From the NCBI GenBank assembly GCA_021815935.1, contig JAKAZH010000121.1:1-5806 (forward strand): a DNA stretch of 5,806 nt. Direction: 5' to 3'. Positions 1 to 5,250 of the stretch are shown one piece after another; position 1 is the first letter of the stretch, and the number at the start of each line of letters is the position of its first letter. A model generated the notes under the pieces. That model had not been told where the DNA came from and ran no database searches. It saw only the letters and a program-made list of their open reading frames with translations. Source of the DNA: Actinomycetes bacterium (GTDB lineage Bacteria > Actinomycetota > Acidimicrobiia > Acidimicrobiales > Palsa-688). A program made the position numbers and the translations under genes.

Positions 1-24
1 GAGGATCGAAGCAACCCGGCGACG

Positions 25-873
25 ATGATCCCACGTCTAGCGAACCTGGCCGGCCGCGCCTGGCTTTGGTGGGACTCGGGCGCGCTCGACGTCTTCGACG
101 CGAGCGGTGGTCGCTTCGGCCCGGAGCCGCTTTCACTGTTCGAGGACTGGGAGCGTTTCTGGGGGTGGGCCACGAACCTTGAGCCTGCGTCTGAGGGAAG
201 CGTCGATGTGTCGCTTCTCGGGCCGCCCGTCCCGAAACCCCGGCAGGTTTTTGCTGTCGGGCTCAACTACCGCGATCACGCTGCCGAGGCCGGATACGAT
301 ACCGACGGGTTGCCGCAGGTCTTCACCAAATTCCCGAGCTGCCTGGGCGGACCCGCGAGCACAGTGGCAGCGGTCGGGAGTCGTATGGACTGGGAGGTTG
401 AGCTGGTGGCGGTCATCGGCCGCCAGGCAGAAAAGGCCAAAGAACAGGACGGTTGGCGCTTCGTCGCCGGTTTGATGGTCGGCCAGGATCTCTCCGCGCG
501 CGACGTTCAACTCGCCGGGGCTGCCCCGCAGTGGAGTCTCGGCAAATCCTTCAAAGGATTCGGGCCGACAGGTCCCGCCGTGGTTGCGCCCAGTGCCCTC
601 GACAACCCGGACGACCTCGAGATCGAATGCAGCCTCAACGGCGAGGTGATGCAACACGACCGTACATCGAAGATGATCTGGTCGGTGCCGCAGCTCGTCG
701 CTCGCCTGTCGTCGGTATGCACGCTTTTGCCCGGCGATCTCATTTTCACCGGGACTCCAGCCGGTGTCGGCAATCGCCGTGACCCGCCGATTTACATGGG
801 TGCAGGAGACAGGCTTGTCAGCCGGATCACCGGCCTCGGCGAGATCACCGTCGACGTCGTCGAAGCCCTGTAG
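25..873 (+). CDS. Fumarylacetoacetate hydrolase (FAH) family protein
   Basis: The 282-residue product has the FAH/MhpD catalytic fold. This superfamily of cytoplasmic, divalent-metal enzymes cleaves, hydrates, isomerises or decarboxylates 2-keto-acid/acylpyruvate-type compounds. Residues 1-70 form the variable N-terminal part and about 72-282 the core. Visible motifs are GLNYRDHAAE (79-88, with the conserved His85), the metal-binding acidic residues in DWEVEL (Glu124 and Glu126) and GQDLSARD (Asp155), the lysine-bearing GKSFKGFGPTGP (173-184), and the late family motif GDLIFTGTPAGVG (237-249). The length is normal for the small single-domain members. I chose the ATG at 25 because the protein then begins with the usual 'RLANLAGRA' N-terminus. 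The reading frame is open back to the window edge and no Shine-Dalgarno lies at normal distance, so an upstream start or coupling to an earlier gene is possible. The substrate cannot be told: hydratase, acylpyruvase, isomerase and ureidoglycolate lyase-like members look alike. Its 3' end overlaps the convergent transporter gene. Confidence 0.93.
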   Translation: MIPRLANLAGRAWLWWDSGALDVFDASGGRFGPEPLSLFEDWERFWGWATNLEPASEGSVDVSLLGPPVPKPRQVFAVGLNYRDHAAEAGYDTDGLPQVFTKFPSCLGGPASTVAAVGSRMDWEVELVAVIGRQAEKAKEQDGWRFVAGLMVGQDLSARDVQLAGAAPQWSLGKSFKGFGPTGPAVVAPSALDNPDDLEIECSLNGEVMQHDRTSKMIWSVPQLVARLSSVCTLLPGDLIFTGTPAGVGNRRDPPIYMGAGDRLVSRITGLGEITVDVVEAL

Positions 874-2065
874 CCGCCGCCGACGCTGCGAGAGCTGCGC
901 TAACCGCGGCGCCCCCGGCGAAAACCGCCCCCGAACCCACCGTCGCATAAAGCGGCGCGCCCGTAACAGCTGCGATACCGGCCGCTGCAGTTCCTGCGGC
1001 GCCGAACCAGCCCTGGCCGGTACCCGCCCGTTCGTCGGGGAAGACCTCGCCAACCAGCGCATACCCGCTGGGGACGGCCACCGCCTGCACACACGCCTCG
1101 GCGACACCGAGCAAGGTGATCACCACAGGCGAGGGCACGAACCCGTAGCTCGCCATGAAGCAGTCCGCGACCACTAGCGCAACCGCTGCACACAGCAAAG
1201 GTCCTCGCTGCAGAGCGAGGCGACCCCCGAGCGGTGCGAGCACCACGAACGGTGCTCCAAACAGCGTCAAGCTCAGCCCGATCAAAAGAGCGCTCGCGCC
1301 TCGATCGGTGAGCAGGCGTGACCACAGCGCGTCGTACAACCCGTTGGGCAGCTGCGAAGCAGCGCCGAGGAGTAAGACGACGACCACCATGCGAATCGGG
1401 ATCCCTCGCAGCTGCCAGCTCTCCTTCGCACCGGGCGCTTCGGGTGGATCCCTGCCCGGCTCGGGCCGGTCCACCACCACGGCTGCGCCAAGCACGCCAG
1501 CGAGGAGAAAACCAACCGCCAGGAATGGAAGCCGGATACCGCCGAGGGAGTAGAGGACGCTTCCAAGCAACGGTCCGATCGTGATCCCGGCCATCATCGA
1601 CGCCGAGATGCGCCCGAGGCGCCGGCCGCGCTCAGCACCGACACGTCCTGCGCCTGCTTGGCGCAGAGCCGCCGGGAGAAGGATCCCGAACGCCACACCA
1701 CCCGCGGCGCGGGCCCCCACGAGAAGCCACAGACTTCCCACTGACGCGAAACAAACCTGCGACGCCGCCCCGAGCGCCAGGCCGGCGAACAGAACCCGCC
1801 TGGCGCGAGCCCCGTCCAGGTGCGGGGTGACCGCGAGTTGCGCGACGAGGCCGGCGAAGAAACTTGCGCCGGACATCATCCCGAGGCCGTAAGTCGGCAG
1901 GTGATCGTTTCGCTGGATCCTCGCGAGCAGTGGGAAAAGGACACCTACACCGACAGCTTCCAAAGCGACTGCGGCCGCCAGGACAACGAAACGCAGGTCA
2001 GTGCCGGCAGCACGGCCGCCTTGGCCTCGCGATGAGCGCGCCATCGAATCCGGGCTCTCAGGCAC
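845..2065 (-). CDS. MFS transporter, 12 predicted helices (drug/metabolite efflux-like)
   Basis: With the GTG start at 2065-2063 the product is 406 residues. Hydrophobic segments lie at about 25-48, 58-79, 90-109, 111-134, 155-175, 178-198, 224-245, 258-281, 287-306, 309-330, 350-372 and 376-399, the 6+6 pattern of the major facilitator superfamily. The loop after helix 2 (PHLDGARARR, 81-90) resembles MFS motif A. Helix 5 carries GITIGPLLGS (160-169), like motif C of proton-coupled antiporters, so efflux is a reasonable guess. The substrate is unknown. A hydrophilic loop (199-223) separates the two halves and the tail is arginine-rich. An ATG 21 bases into this reading (2044-2042) is the alternative start. 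I prefer the GTG because a -10-like box ends 6 bases before it. The purine-rich AGGAAGG would be about 20 bases from the ATG, too far for ribosome binding. The frame extends to 2182, but that extension is an arginine-rich stretch unlike a transporter N-terminus. The gene is divergent from dapD and convergent with the FAH-family gene. Confidence 0.9.
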   Translation of the reverse strand: MPESPDSMARSSRGQGGRAAGTDLRFVVLAAAVALEAVGVGVLFPLLARIQRNDHLPTYGLGMMSGASFFAGLVAQLAVTPHLDGARARRVLFAGLALGAASQVCFASVGSLWLLVGARAAGGVAFGILLPAALRQAGAGRVGAERGRRLGRISASMMAGITIGPLLGSVLYSLGGIRLPFLAVGFLLAGVLGAAVVVDRPEPGRDPPEAPGAKESWQLRGIPIRMVVVVLLLGAASQLPNGLYDALWSRLLTDRGASALLIGLSLTLFGAPFVVLAPLGGRLALQRGPLLCAAVALVVADCFMASYGFVPSPVVITLLGVAEACVQAVAVPSGYALVGEVFPDERAGTGQGWFGAAGTAAAGIAAVTGAPLYATVGSGAVFAGGAAVSAALAASAAATGLRRRRR

Positions 2066-2071
2066 CTTCCT

Positions 2072-2077
2072 ATGGTA
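2072..2077 (-). promoter_or_regulatory. Candidate -10 box of the MFS transporter gene (leaderless GTG)
   Basis: On the minus strand the hexamer reads TACCAT, matching the actinobacterial TANNNT -10 form. Six bases (AGGAAG) then separate it from the GTG at 2065. Transcription would therefore start at or next to the start codon, giving a leaderless mRNA. No convincing -35 hexamer is visible at the usual distance. This is inferred from spacing alone. Confidence 0.4.
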
Positions 2078-2149
2078 GGGGTCGCGTCGAGGCTTGCGCC
2101 GAGGGTGCCAGCGCAGAGGACTGGACCTGCGCCGCCGGCCCCGCCCGTG

Positions 2150-2159
2150 GCTCGCGAGC
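2150..2159. repeat. 10-bp perfect palindrome in the dapD promoter region
   Basis: The sequence GCTCGCGAGC is its own reverse complement. It ends 8 bases before the proposed dapD -10 box, so it occupies the spacer and -35 area and could be an operator. A GC-rich palindrome of this size can also arise by chance. I do not recognise it as the site of a known regulator. Confidence 0.3.
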
Positions 2160-2167
2160 AATCCCAC

Positions 2168-2173
2168 TACTAT
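2168..2173 (+). promoter_or_regulatory. Candidate -10 box of dapD (leaderless ATG)
   Basis: The hexamer TACTAT fits the TANNNT -10 consensus. Its last base is 7 bases before the A of the dapD ATG (2181), the spacing expected when transcription begins at the start codon. The -35 region at about 2145-2150 is not TTGACA-like. AGGG at 2175-2178 could be read as a Shine-Dalgarno, but it is only 2 bases from the ATG, which is too close to work well. Confidence 0.5.
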
Positions 2174-2180
2174 CAGGGTC

Positions 2181-3140
2181 ATGCCACGACCAGCCTGGGC
2201 GGATGGAATCGCGACTTGGAGGGAGGGCGAGATCCTGGAGGCGTTCTACCCGGCGCCGGCGCTCGGGCCGCCCCCTGAGTCCGACGCTGACCCGCCCGCA
2301 GCGTCCCACGACGGCGCAGCCACGTCGCCCGCCTCGAAGCGCGACCATGAGGATCCGATGCGCGGCGTGCGCCGGGTCGCACTCCGGACTTTCATTGAAG
2401 ATCTCGACATCCCGCCGGCTGCGGTCGACGACGTCTATCTGAGGTTGCACCTCCTTTCGCACCGTCTCGTCGTGCCGAACGACGTCAACCTCGAGGGTAT
2501 CTTCGGGATCCTCCCGAACGTAGCGTGGACCTCGCTTGGGCCGGTACACCCAGCGGACCTGCCATCGGTCCGCTTGAAGGCGGCCTCGGCGGGCCTCCAC
2601 CTCGAAGTGCACTCGGTCGACAAGTTCCCGCGAATGGCGGACTACGTAGTCCCGCCGGGCGTTCGCATCGCTGATGCCAGCCGGGTGCGTCTCGGCGCCC
2701 ACCTCGCTTCGGGCACGACCGTAATGCACGAGGGTTTCGTCAACTTCAACGCAGGAACTCTCGGCACAGCGATGGTTGAAGGCAGGATCAGCCAAGGAGT
2801 CGTGGTAGGCGACGCCTCGGACGTCGGTGGAGGGGCGTCCACCCAGGGGACGCTGTCGGGCGGCGGCAAGGAACGGGTGGCGCTAGGCGAACGTTGCCTC
2901 CTCGGCGCGAACAGCGGGCTCGGGATCGCCCTCGGAGACGACTGCGTCGTCGAAGCGGGACTGTATCTGTTGGCAGGGACAGTCGTCTTGCTGCCGGACG
3001 GAACAAAGATGAAAGCACGGTCATTGAGCGGGCGCTCCGGGCTGCTGTTCCGCCGTAACAGCCTGAGCGGCGCCGTCGAGGTCCTTCCACGAACATCCTC
3101 GTGGGGTGACCTCAACTCCGACCTGCACGTCTCGCAGTAG
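2181..3140 (+). CDS. dapD: 2,3,4,5-tetrahydropyridine-2,6-dicarboxylate N-succinyltransferase
   Basis: DapD transfers succinyl from succinyl-CoA to tetrahydrodipicolinate in the succinylase branch of meso-diaminopimelate/lysine synthesis, in the cytoplasm. The 319-residue product matches the mycobacterial type closely in length (about 317) and motifs. An N-terminal strand region with EAFYPAPAL (20-28) is followed by a low-complexity acidic/proline linker (about 30-60). Next comes VYLRLHLLSHRLVVPN (85-100), then VDKFPRMADYVVPPGVRIAD (146-165). The left-handed beta-helix (hexapeptide repeat) domain runs from about 165 to 290, with GTTVMHEGFVNFN (178-190), MVEGRIS (198-204) and LLGANSGLGI. Glu200 in MVEG aligns with the Glu described as catalytic in the M. 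tuberculosis enzyme, from memory of that protein. I chose the ATG at 2181 because it begins where family similarity begins and is preceded by a -10 box at leaderless spacing. The open frame back to 2094 adds only arginine-rich sequence. The gene ends with tandem in-frame stops TAG TAA. No other lysine gene is present in the window. Confidence 0.97.
   Translation: MPRPAWADGIATWREGEILEAFYPAPALGPPPESDADPPAASHDGAATSPASKRDHEDPMRGVRRVALRTFIEDLDIPPAAVDDVYLRLHLLSHRLVVPNDVNLEGIFGILPNVAWTSLGPVHPADLPSVRLKAASAGLHLEVHSVDKFPRMADYVVPPGVRIADASRVRLGAHLASGTTVMHEGFVNFNAGTLGTAMVEGRISQGVVVGDASDVGGGASTQGTLSGGGKERVALGERCLLGANSGLGIALGDDCVVEAGLYLLAGTVVLLPDGTKMKARSLSGRSGLLFRRNSLSGAVEVLPRTSSWGDLNSDLHVSQ
3087..3104 (+). 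repeat. Small hairpin near the end of dapD
   Basis: CCACGA and TCGTGG form a perfect 6-bp stem with a 6-base loop inside the last codons of dapD. No run of T follows, so it is not a typical intrinsic terminator. It could slow or partly end transcription between dapD and the downstream regulator gene, or be chance. Confidence 0.25.
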
Positions 3141-3146
3141 TAACGC

Positions 3147-3170
3147 AACCAGGTTCGACGGGATCTATCC
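3147..3170. repeat. Two short inverted repeats before the deoR-type gene
   Basis: AACCAGGTT (3147-3155) and GGATCTATCC (3161-3170) are each small perfect inverted repeats in the 42-bp gap between dapD and the regulator gene. They surround the place where an autoregulatory operator would be expected. A -10-like TATCCT (3166-3171) overlaps the second. Both are short and may be fortuitous. Confidence 0.2.
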
Positions 3171-3172
3171 TT

Positions 3173-3176
3173 AAGG
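3173..3176 (+). promoter_or_regulatory. Ribosome binding site of the DeoR-family gene
   Basis: AAGG lies 6 bases before the ATG at 3183, a normal Shine-Dalgarno spacing. It supports that start and suggests the gene is translated from a leadered or read-through mRNA, unlike dapD. Confidence 0.5.
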
Positions 3177-3182
3177 CTGACG

Positions 3183-4022
3183 ATGCTGGCGAAACAAAGA
3201 CGGTCCCTCATCCTTGACCAGGTCCGACGCTCCGGTGGGGTGAGGGTCTCAGAACTCACCCAGATGCTCGCCGTCTCCGATATGACCATCCGGCGCGACC
3301 TTGACGTTCTCGCACGTGAGGGTCTGCTCGAGAAGGTACACGGCGGCGCGACGATCAGCGGCCACCTTTCGACCGAGGAGCCCGGCTTCGAAGCTAAAGC
3401 CAACAGGGAGTTGCGCGAGAAAGACCTCATAGCCAGCTCAGCAGCAGCCATGATAATGCCCGGGTCTGCGATCGCGCTGTCGGCCGGGACGACTACATAC
3501 GCCCTTGCGCATCACCTTCCCGGCATTGCGGGCCTTACCGTAGTGACGAACTCGATCCGCATCGCCGACGTACTTTGGTCATCGGGGAACATCGAGCCGA
3601 CTGTCATCCTAACCGGCGGGGTGCGCACGCCGTCAGACGCCCTGGTCGGGCCGATCGCCCTCAACACGGTCAGGTCGCTGCACTTCGACGCGGTGTTCAT
3701 GGGCGTCCACGGCATGGCTGAGCGCACCGGGTTCACGACACCGAATCTCACCGAGTCCGAGGTCAACCGGGCGCTCGTCGAAGCCGCCAGGCGTCTCGTA
3801 GTCCTCGCCGACCACACCAAATGGGGAGAGATCGGCCTATCCACCTTTGCGTCTCTCGGGGAGGCAGATGTGCTCGTCACCGACGACGCTATATCGGTTG
3901 AAGCACGCAGCGTGCTCGCAGACGCGGTCGGAGAACTGGTAGTCGTCCCGACCCGTACCGATGTTTCGCCGGGGGATGTGACACGAATCTCGGATCACGT
4001 CGGCGCCGGCCGGGAGCGTTAG
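3183..4022 (+). CDS. DeoR/GlpR-family transcriptional regulator of the galactose module
   Basis: The 279-residue product has the standard two-domain plan and normal length for the family. An N-terminal DeoR helix-turn-helix (about 3-58) carries VRVSELTQMLAVSDMTIRRD (20-39) and ends in the typical VHGGA (52-56). The C-terminal sensor domain (about 75-235) belongs to the phosphosugar-isomerase-like fold. It shows the phosphosugar-binding AGTTT (101-105), VTNS (121-124), LTGG (143-146), FMGVHG (172-177), ESEV (191-194) and LADHTKWG (208-215). Members usually repress sugar operons and release DNA when a phosphorylated sugar binds. Because galK begins one base after its stop codon and an alpha-galactosidase follows, this protein probably controls that set and perhaps itself. 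The effector may be galactose-1-phosphate or another sugar phosphate, which is inference. It lies 42 bp after dapD. Confidence 0.93.
   Translation: MLAKQRRSLILDQVRRSGGVRVSELTQMLAVSDMTIRRDLDVLAREGLLEKVHGGATISGHLSTEEPGFEAKANRELREKDLIASSAAAMIMPGSAIALSAGTTTYALAHHLPGIAGLTVVTNSIRIADVLWSSGNIEPTVILTGGVRTPSDALVGPIALNTVRSLHFDAVFMGVHGMAERTGFTTPNLTESEVNRALVEAARRLVVLADHTKWGEIGLSTFASLGEADVLVTDDAISVEARSVLADAVGELVVVPTRTDVSPGDVTRISDHVGAGRER
4012..4016 (+). promoter_or_regulatory. Ribosome binding site supporting the TTG start of galK
   Basis: GGGAG inside the last codons of the regulator gene ends 7 bases before the TTG at 4024. The spacing is ideal and decides the rare start codon. No ATG or GTG start in this frame gives the normal N-terminus. 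Confidence 0.6.
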
Positions 4023-4023
4023 C

Positions 4024-5250
4024 TTGAAGTCTCAATCCGAGCCGGACTCACTGCGAGTTACCGAATCCTTCAAAGCGGCATTCGGCGGTCAGCCTGCCAC
4101 GATATGGTCGGCCCCGGGCCGGGTGAACCTGATCGGCGAGCACGTCGACTACAACGGGGGGCCGGTACTTCCCTTCGCCATCCAGCAACGTTCGTACATT
4201 GCAGCAGCGGCGAACGACCGCCGCGTTGTACGTCTGAGCTCACGGCAGTTCCCCGACGAACCGGTAGAAGCAGAGCTCGAAGACGTTCGCTCATTTGAGC
4301 GGCGAGGTGCCGGCGCTGCTTTGGACGAACAGCCCCGATTCTCCGGCTGGTCCTCGTATGTCCTTGGCGTAATCTGGGCGCTCGGCCGGGTAGGCGTCGA
4401 AGTGCCCGGGCTTGACATCGTCGTCGACGGAGGCGTGCCAGTCGGCGCCGGACTGTCGTCGTCGGCGGCTCTCGAATGCGCCGCCGCAGGAGCGCTCGCA
4501 GATATAGCGGACGCCCGCATCCCCGCTCCGGAGCGCGCCGGCCTTGCCCAACACGCGGAAAACGACTTCGTCGGTGTCCCGTGCGGGATCATGGATCAGA
4601 TGGCGTCCTCATGTGCCGAGGCGGGTCACGCCCTGCTCCTCGACACGTTGACTTGCGAGATCGAGCAGATCCCGCTCGATCCGTCGAGCGCCGGCTATTC
4701 CATGCTCGTCGTCGACACGGGGGCTGCTCACGGGCTTGTCGACGGCGAATACGCCGACAGGCGGGCCTCCTGCGAGGAGGCGGCACGCCTCCTCGGGGTC
4801 GGGTTGCTCCGCGAGGTTGCCGACCGTACGGCACCCGACTCCGAAGAGGCGATCGCTTCCCTGCGGGATCCGCTCCTGCGCCGGCGTGCCGGGCACGTCG
4901 TTTCGGAAATCGCCAGAGTAAACTCCGCAGTCGACTCGTTACGCAACGACGACTGGGCCGGTCTCGGTCAGCTGATGTACGCGTCCCACGAGTCACTCCG
5001 ACACGACTTCGAGGTGTCGAGCCCGCAGCTCGACTGCGCCGTCGATGCCCTTCGCTTCGCTGGAGCGCTCGGCGCCCGACTCACCGGTGCCGGCTTCGGC
5101 GGCAGTGTCGTCGCTCTCATAAGCTCCGCCGATCTGAGCGCCGCTGTGACCGAAGTCGAGGAAGCATTCGCCCGGCTCGGCTTCGCCTCTCCACGCTGCA
5201 ATGTCGCTGTGCCGTCCGGCGGGGCGAGACGCGACACGGTCGCTTCGTGA
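4024..5250 (+). CDS. galK: Galactokinase
   Basis: GalK is a cytoplasmic GHMP-superfamily kinase that phosphorylates alpha-D-galactose with ATP to galactose-1-phosphate, the first committed Leloir step. The product has 408 residues, slightly above the usual 380-400. Three family motifs are intact. The galactokinase signature GRVNLIGEHVDYNGG (32-46) supplies Arg33, Glu39, His40 and Asp42 at the sugar and catalytic positions known from human GalK. The ATP loop is PVGAGLSSSAALE (139-151). The C-terminal motif is LTGAGFGGSVVALI (353-366). The catalytic-base aspartate is in CGIMDQMAS (Asp191), and EYADRR (242-247) carries the expected galactose-contacting Tyr243. No key residue is missing. Translation starts at TTG with a good GGGAG upstream, one base after the regulator's stop codon, and its stop overlaps the next start (GTGA). 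It is therefore almost certainly co-transcribed with both neighbours. The partner uridylyltransferase gene galT is not in the window. Confidence 0.96.
   Translation: MKSQSEPDSLRVTESFKAAFGGQPATIWSAPGRVNLIGEHVDYNGGPVLPFAIQQRSYIAAAANDRRVVRLSSRQFPDEPVEAELEDVRSFERRGAGAALDEQPRFSGWSSYVLGVIWALGRVGVEVPGLDIVVDGGVPVGAGLSSSAALECAAAGALADIADARIPAPERAGLAQHAENDFVGVPCGIMDQMASSCAEAGHALLLDTLTCEIEQIPLDPSSAGYSMLVVDTGAAHGLVDGEYADRRASCEEAARLLGVGLLREVADRTAPDSEEAIASLRDPLLRRRAGHVVSEIARVNSAVDSLRNDDWAGLGQLMYASHESLRHDFEVSSPQLDCAVDALRFAGALGARLTGAGFGGSVVALISSADLSAAVTEVEEAFARLGFASPRCNVAVPSGGARRDTVAS
4765..4795 (+). repeat. Alternating hairpin inside galK
   Basis: Three elements, GCCTCC (4765-4770), GGAGGC (4776-4781) and GCCTCC (4787-4792), are separated by 5-base loops, so the middle one can pair with either flank. 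The second pairing extends to a perfect 9-bp stem (4773-4781 with 4787-4795). It falls in codons for Glu-Glu-Ala-Ala-Arg-Leu-Leu, where GAG and CTC codons are naturally complementary, so coding constraint may explain it. Confidence 0.3.

Noticed and set aside
133..1107. Long minus-strand open frame of 324 codons opposite the FAH-family gene
   Set aside because: It spans a well-supported + strand gene and part of the transporter in a different frame. Its translation is arginine-rich with no recognisable domain, as expected for a shadow frame in GC-rich DNA.
2094..2180. Upstream extension of the dapD frame
   Set aside because: The extra 29 residues are Arg/Pro-rich and unlike DapD N-termini. 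Similarity begins at the ATG at 2181, which has a promoter box at leaderless spacing.
2066..2182. Upstream extension of the transporter frame on the minus strand
   Set aside because: It would cross the whole divergent promoter region and overlap the dapD start. The added residues are a highly basic stretch with no family similarity.
2070..2795. Minus-strand open frame of 241 codons over the start of dapD
   Set aside because: It is antisense to conserved DapD motifs, has no recognisable protein features, and covers the divergent promoter region.
3087..3104. Intrinsic terminator at the end of dapD
   Set aside because: The stem is only 6 bp, lies within the coding region, and is not followed by a T-run. 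It was kept only as a weak hairpin.
2642..3451. Minus-strand open frame of 269 codons across dapD and the regulator gene
   Set aside because: It lies antisense to two clearly conserved genes and crosses their boundary. Its Ser/Arg/Pro-rich translation matches no family I know.
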